A model generated the notes under the pieces. It did not search any database and had not been told where the DNA came from. It saw only the letters and a program-made list of their open reading frames with translations. A stretch of DNA of 64,000 nucleotides from Vibrio sp. 10N.261.45.E2 (lineage in GTDB: Bacteria > Pseudomonadota > Gammaproteobacteria > Enterobacterales > Vibrionaceae). The position numbers and the translations under genes were made by a program. The stretch is taken from positions 1 through 64,000 of the forward strand of contig NZ_MCZZ01000146.1 in assembly GCF_002875705.1 (NCBI RefSeq). Reading direction: 5' to 3'. Every line of letters begins with the position of its first letter. Position 1 is the stretch's first letter. Positions 61,975-64,000 of this stretch are shown one piece after another.

Positions 61975-62011
61975 AGAGGTGCTCACATACATTCGTATGC
62001 TCCGCGCCTCT
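61975..62011. repeat. Imperfect palindrome downstream of gyrB
   Basis: AGAGGTGCTCACATAC, loop ATTC, then GTATGCTCCGCGCCTCT. Imperfect hairpin with matching ends (AGAGG/CCTCT and CATAC/GTATG). It looks like a small dispersed intergenic repeat of vibrios, from memory only. No ORF here. Confidence 0.4.
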
Positions 62012-62063
62012 TCCTTGAACTAAAACGAAATAGCTTCGTCTCAAAAAACTAAATATATTATTT

Positions 62064-62096
62064 AAAAGACTGCCAGAAATGGCGGTCTTTTTTGTT
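62064..62096 (+). terminator. Intrinsic terminator after gyrB
   Basis: AAAAGACTGCC (62064-62074), loop AGAAAT, GGCGGTCTTTT then more Ts. Closes dnaA-dnaN-recF-gyrB 129 bases after gyrB. Confidence 0.88.
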
Positions 62097-62145
62097 TTTA
62101 AGTGATTGAAAAATATTGGATTGTAAAAATAATTGAAAATAATCC

Positions 62146-62174
62146 CTTGAAACTGTTTTGTTCAATCCATATAT
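62146..62174 (+). promoter_or_regulatory. Heat-shock (sigma-32) promoter of hsp20
   Basis: CTTGAAA (62146-62152), a 14-bp spacer and CCATATAT (62167-62174) fit the sigma-32 consensus CTTGAAA-N11-16-CCCATNT. The start would be near 62182, giving an unusually long 5' untranslated region of about 258 bases. Confidence 0.7.
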
Positions 62175-62413
62175 CTATTTGTGAAGAGGATGGCTGTCTT
62201 GCTCTACAAGAGAAGAAACAGAACCTTCATTACCGCTGACGAAATATCGCTCAATAGAGGATAACTTTCGCAGCACACAACTTAAAAATTGATTCACTGT
62301 CATGTCCCAGAGTTGTCGCCAATAGAGGTGAAACCCGAGGAATGCGAATTGAATCTCTTAGCTGTTTACTGGGTCATTCACAGGTTCGATCTAAGTAAAA
62401 TTCGCAGCTAAGA

Positions 62414-62435
62414 CTATTGCTTACTAAAAGGATAG
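62414..62435 (+). promoter_or_regulatory. ROSE-type RNA thermometer in hsp20 5' UTR
   Basis: CTATTGCT (62414-62421) pairs with AGGATAG (62429-62435) leaving one bulged G and a 7-base loop TACTAAA; the ribosome site AGGA is inside the stem. That is the diagnostic end hairpin of ROSE elements (U-U-G-C-U opposite the Shine-Dalgarno). Melting at high temperature should free translation of the chaperone gene. Confidence 0.8.
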
Positions 62436-62439
62436 CATT

Positions 62440-62874
62440 ATGAGAACTGTAGATTTCACTCCACTTTACCGCAACGCAATCGGCTTCGATCGTCTATTCA
62501 ACATGATGGAAGCGAACACATCGAAGAACTCTTCTGGCGGTTACCCTCCATACAACATCGAGCAAAAAGACGAAAACAACTACCGTATTACTATGGCAGT
62601 CGCAGGTTTTGCTGATGACCAATTAGATCTGACTCAGAAAGAGAACATGCTAATTGTGAAAGGTGAGCGTAAAGCAGAAGCAGAGAAAACCTTCGTATAC
62701 CAAGGTATCGCAGAGCGTGATTTCGAGCGTAAATTCCAACTGGCAGACTACGTAAAAGTAGTAGGTGCAAGCATGGAAAATGGTCTTCTTCACATCGACC
62801 TAGAACGCGAAATCCCAGAAGCGATGCAACCTCGTAAGATTGCTATTAATGGTAATAGCCTACTAGAAGGTTAA
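62440..62874 (+). CDS. ibpA: Small heat-shock protein of the IbpA/Hsp20 family
   Basis: 144 residues. An alpha-crystallin domain (about 35-125) follows the N-terminal MRTVDFTPLYRNAIGFDRLF and ends with a C-terminal tail. YRITMAVAGFADDQLDL and ERDFERKFQLADYV resemble E. coli IbpA closely. It is an ATP-independent holdase that coats unfolding proteins. Its promoter and RNA thermometer are described separately; a strong terminator follows. Confidence 0.93.
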   Translation: MRTVDFTPLYRNAIGFDRLFNMMEANTSKNSSGGYPPYNIEQKDENNYRITMAVAGFADDQLDLTQKENMLIVKGERKAEAEKTFVYQGIAERDFERKFQLADYVKVVGASMENGLLHIDLEREIPEAMQPRKIAINGNSLLEG

Positions 62875-62884
62875 TACCCGTCAT

Positions 62885-63005
62885 ACTTGAAGCTACAGCG
62901 TTGTTGACGTCGTAAATTCCCCCTAATCACATAGGTTCCCTATGCTCATAGGGTTGAATTTCCTAGTCGCCTAGCTGAACCCCCAATTATTTAGGGGATT
63001 CAAGT
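62885..63005. repeat. Imperfect long palindromic intergenic element
   Basis: A 121-bp segment between hsp20 and avtA with terminal inverted repeats ACTTGAA (62885-62891) and TTCAAGT (62999-63005) and further nested, imperfect complementary blocks inside, for example TAAATTCCCCCTA against TAGGGTTGAATTT. It has no coding capacity. I read it as a dispersed Vibrio palindromic element; that is inference from structure and memory. Confidence 0.5.
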
Positions 63006-63032
63006 GATAAAAACTATCGGGAAGTAAAAGTG

Positions 63033-63061
63033 AAAGAGCACCCCATGAGGTGCTCTTTTTG
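63033..63061 (+). terminator. Intrinsic terminator after hsp20
   Basis: AAAGAGCACC (63033-63042), loop CCATGA, GGTGCTCTTT (63049-63058) plus Ts. It ends the hsp20 transcript before convergent avtA. Confidence 0.88.
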
Positions 63062-63092
63062 TATTTGGTCTACGGTAAGCTAAAAGCTCTTA

Positions 63093-64000
63093 TTACTGCT
63101 CTGAGTAAGCCTTTTTCACTTCTTCTGCAATGATCGCAATACCTTTCTGCATCGCTTCATCGTCTTGAACGTAGTTCATACGCAAGCATTGGTGAGCATG
63201 ATCCCACTCGTCTTCTTGGCCGATAAAGAAGTATTCACCCGGAACAATCAATACACCGCGAGCTTTAAGGCGGTCGTACAGTTCCATGGTGGTAATAGGC
63301 AGTTCATCAAACCATAGCCATAAGAATATTGCGCCCTCAGGCTTGTGGATACGGAAGCGTGGGTCATCGATAGCATCTTGTAGTAACTCGACAGCACGTA
63401 GAGATTTGTCTTTATAGAAAGGTTTGATTACCTCACTGCTCAAGCGGAGTAGGTCGCCTTTCTCAATCATGTGGTTGGCAATAGCAGGGCCGACACTGTT
63501 TGGCGCTAAGCTGATGATTCCATTCATGTTGGTCAATGCTTGTGTTACTTCTTCACTCGCAATCACGATACCGCAACGAACACCCGGCAAGCCAAGTTTA
63601 GAAAGGCTCATACACAGAATGGTATTTTCATTCCAAAACGGTTCGACATCTTCAAAGATGATGTTTGGAAATGGTAGGCCGTAAGCATTGTCGATCAGCA
63701 ATGGAATGTTGTTTTCACGCGCCAGCTTATCCAGTTTACGTACTTCTTCGTCGGTCAGTACGTTACCCGTCGGGTTCGTTGGACGAGATGCACAGATAGC
63801 CGCCACCGAGTCATCCACTTTTAGCTGTTCGAAATCGACGTGATATTTGAACTGGCGGTTTTCTAGCAGCTCGATCTCAGGGTGGTAAGAGATAAAGATA
63901 TCGTCATCAATACCAGCATCGCCGTAGCCGATGTATTCCGGCGCGATCGGTAACAAAATCTTCTTGTGGGAACCGTCAGGCTGTTGACCTGCTAATAGGT
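63093..64000 (-). CDS. avtA: Valine-pyruvate aminotransferase (partial, 5' end outside window)
   Basis: The frame is open from its stop at 63093 to the right edge, so the gene starts beyond 64000; about 300 of the 417 or so expected residues are visible. Fold-type I PLP aminotransferase: SRPTNPTGN-like ASRPTNPTGNVLTDEE, the PLP lysine in CMSLSKLGLPGVRCG, and the C-terminal HQCLRMNYV. It transfers amino groups between valine and pyruvate/alanine. Reads like AvtA of E. coli throughout. Confidence 0.92.
   Translation of the reverse strand, partial: LLAGQQPDGSHKKILLPIAPEYIGYGDAGIDDDIFISYHPEIELLENRQFKYHVDFEQLKVDDSVAAICASRPTNPTGNVLTDEEVRKLDKLARENNIPLLIDNAYGLPFPNIIFEDVEPFWNENTILCMSLSKLGLPGVRCGIVIASEEVTQALTNMNGIISLAPNSVGPAIANHMIEKGDLLRLSSEVIKPFYKDKSLRAVELLQDAIDDPRFRIHKPEGAIFLWLWFDELPITTMELYDRLKARGVLIVPGEYFFIGQEDEWDHAHQCLRMNYVQDDEAMQKGIAIIAEEVKKAYSEQ

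Noticed and set aside
1..64000. Mobile elements, prophage, toxin-antitoxin or defence island
   Set aside because: All genes belong to the conserved core; no integrase, transposase, restriction or antitoxin-like gene, and no direct repeats flanking an island were seen.

Overview
The window is ordinary, gene-dense chromosomal DNA from a gammaproteobacterium, almost certainly a Vibrio (chromosome 1, next to its origin). The evidence is the gene order mnmG-[oriC]-mioC-mnmE-yidC-yidD-rnpA-rpmH-[amino-acid ABC transporter]-dnaA-dnaN-recF-gyrB-hsp20-avtA, the block aroE-hemF-tsaC beside purEK and yrdD-smg-dprA, and protein sequences that read as Vibrio throughout. No prophage, insertion sequence, integron, CRISPR array or tRNA gene was seen. 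The left edge holds the promoters and leader of an rRNA operon whose 16S gene lies outside the window.

Layout. 1-460: leftward rrn leader with P2, P1 and a probable UP element, divergent from yrdA. 548-9000: yrdA; the leftward genes yrdB, aroE, hemF, tsaC; purEK (+) behind a PurR box; and the leftward set LysM protein-dprA-smg-yrdD. 9099-15543: def-fmt-rsmB, trkA, trkH and a DUF3157 protein (+). 15563-17164: trhA and a Spo0M-like gene (-). 17300-17645: an unexplained pair of small ORFs closed by a terminator. 17747-22566: yihD, ccoG, srkA-dsbA and a DUF2860 outer-membrane protein. 22640-24163: yifB (-). 24287-30956: ilvL-ilvGMEDA with a complete attenuator. 31056-33345: divergent punR/punC-like pair. 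33424-35100: membrane diguanylate cyclase (-). 35263-48147: one leftward series mnmG-rsmG-parA-parB, atpIBEFHAGDC, glmU. 48235-48575: oriC. 48630-55453: leftward mioC, mnmE, yidC, yidD, rnpA, rpmH and the ABC transporter. 55764-61935: dnaA-dnaN-recF-gyrB (+). 62146-62874: hsp20 with a heat-shock promoter and RNA thermometer. 63093-64000: avtA, cut by the right edge.

How the genes fit together. The right half is the replication-origin neighbourhood: initiator, clamp, recombination protein and gyrase on one side, ParA/ParB segregation proteins and ATP synthase on the other, so most highly expressed genes are transcribed away from the origin. The left half combines translation and RNA-modification housekeeping (def, fmt, rsmB, tsaC), potassium uptake, haem and purine synthesis, cbb3 oxidase assembly, periplasmic disulfide formation and the whole branched-chain amino-acid operon.

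No previously undescribed multi-gene system was found. The most interesting items are regulatory: a perfect 24-bp palindrome resembling a FabR operator in front of the PAQR-family gene trhA; the two-small-ORF locus at 17.3-17.6 kb; the fine structure of oriC (12-bp phased GATC repeats, matching palindromes at both edges, a terminator shielding it from mioC); a ROSE-type thermometer before hsp20; an FNR-like half-and-half site placed at -41.5 before ccoG; and a parS-like sequence inside the end of recF.
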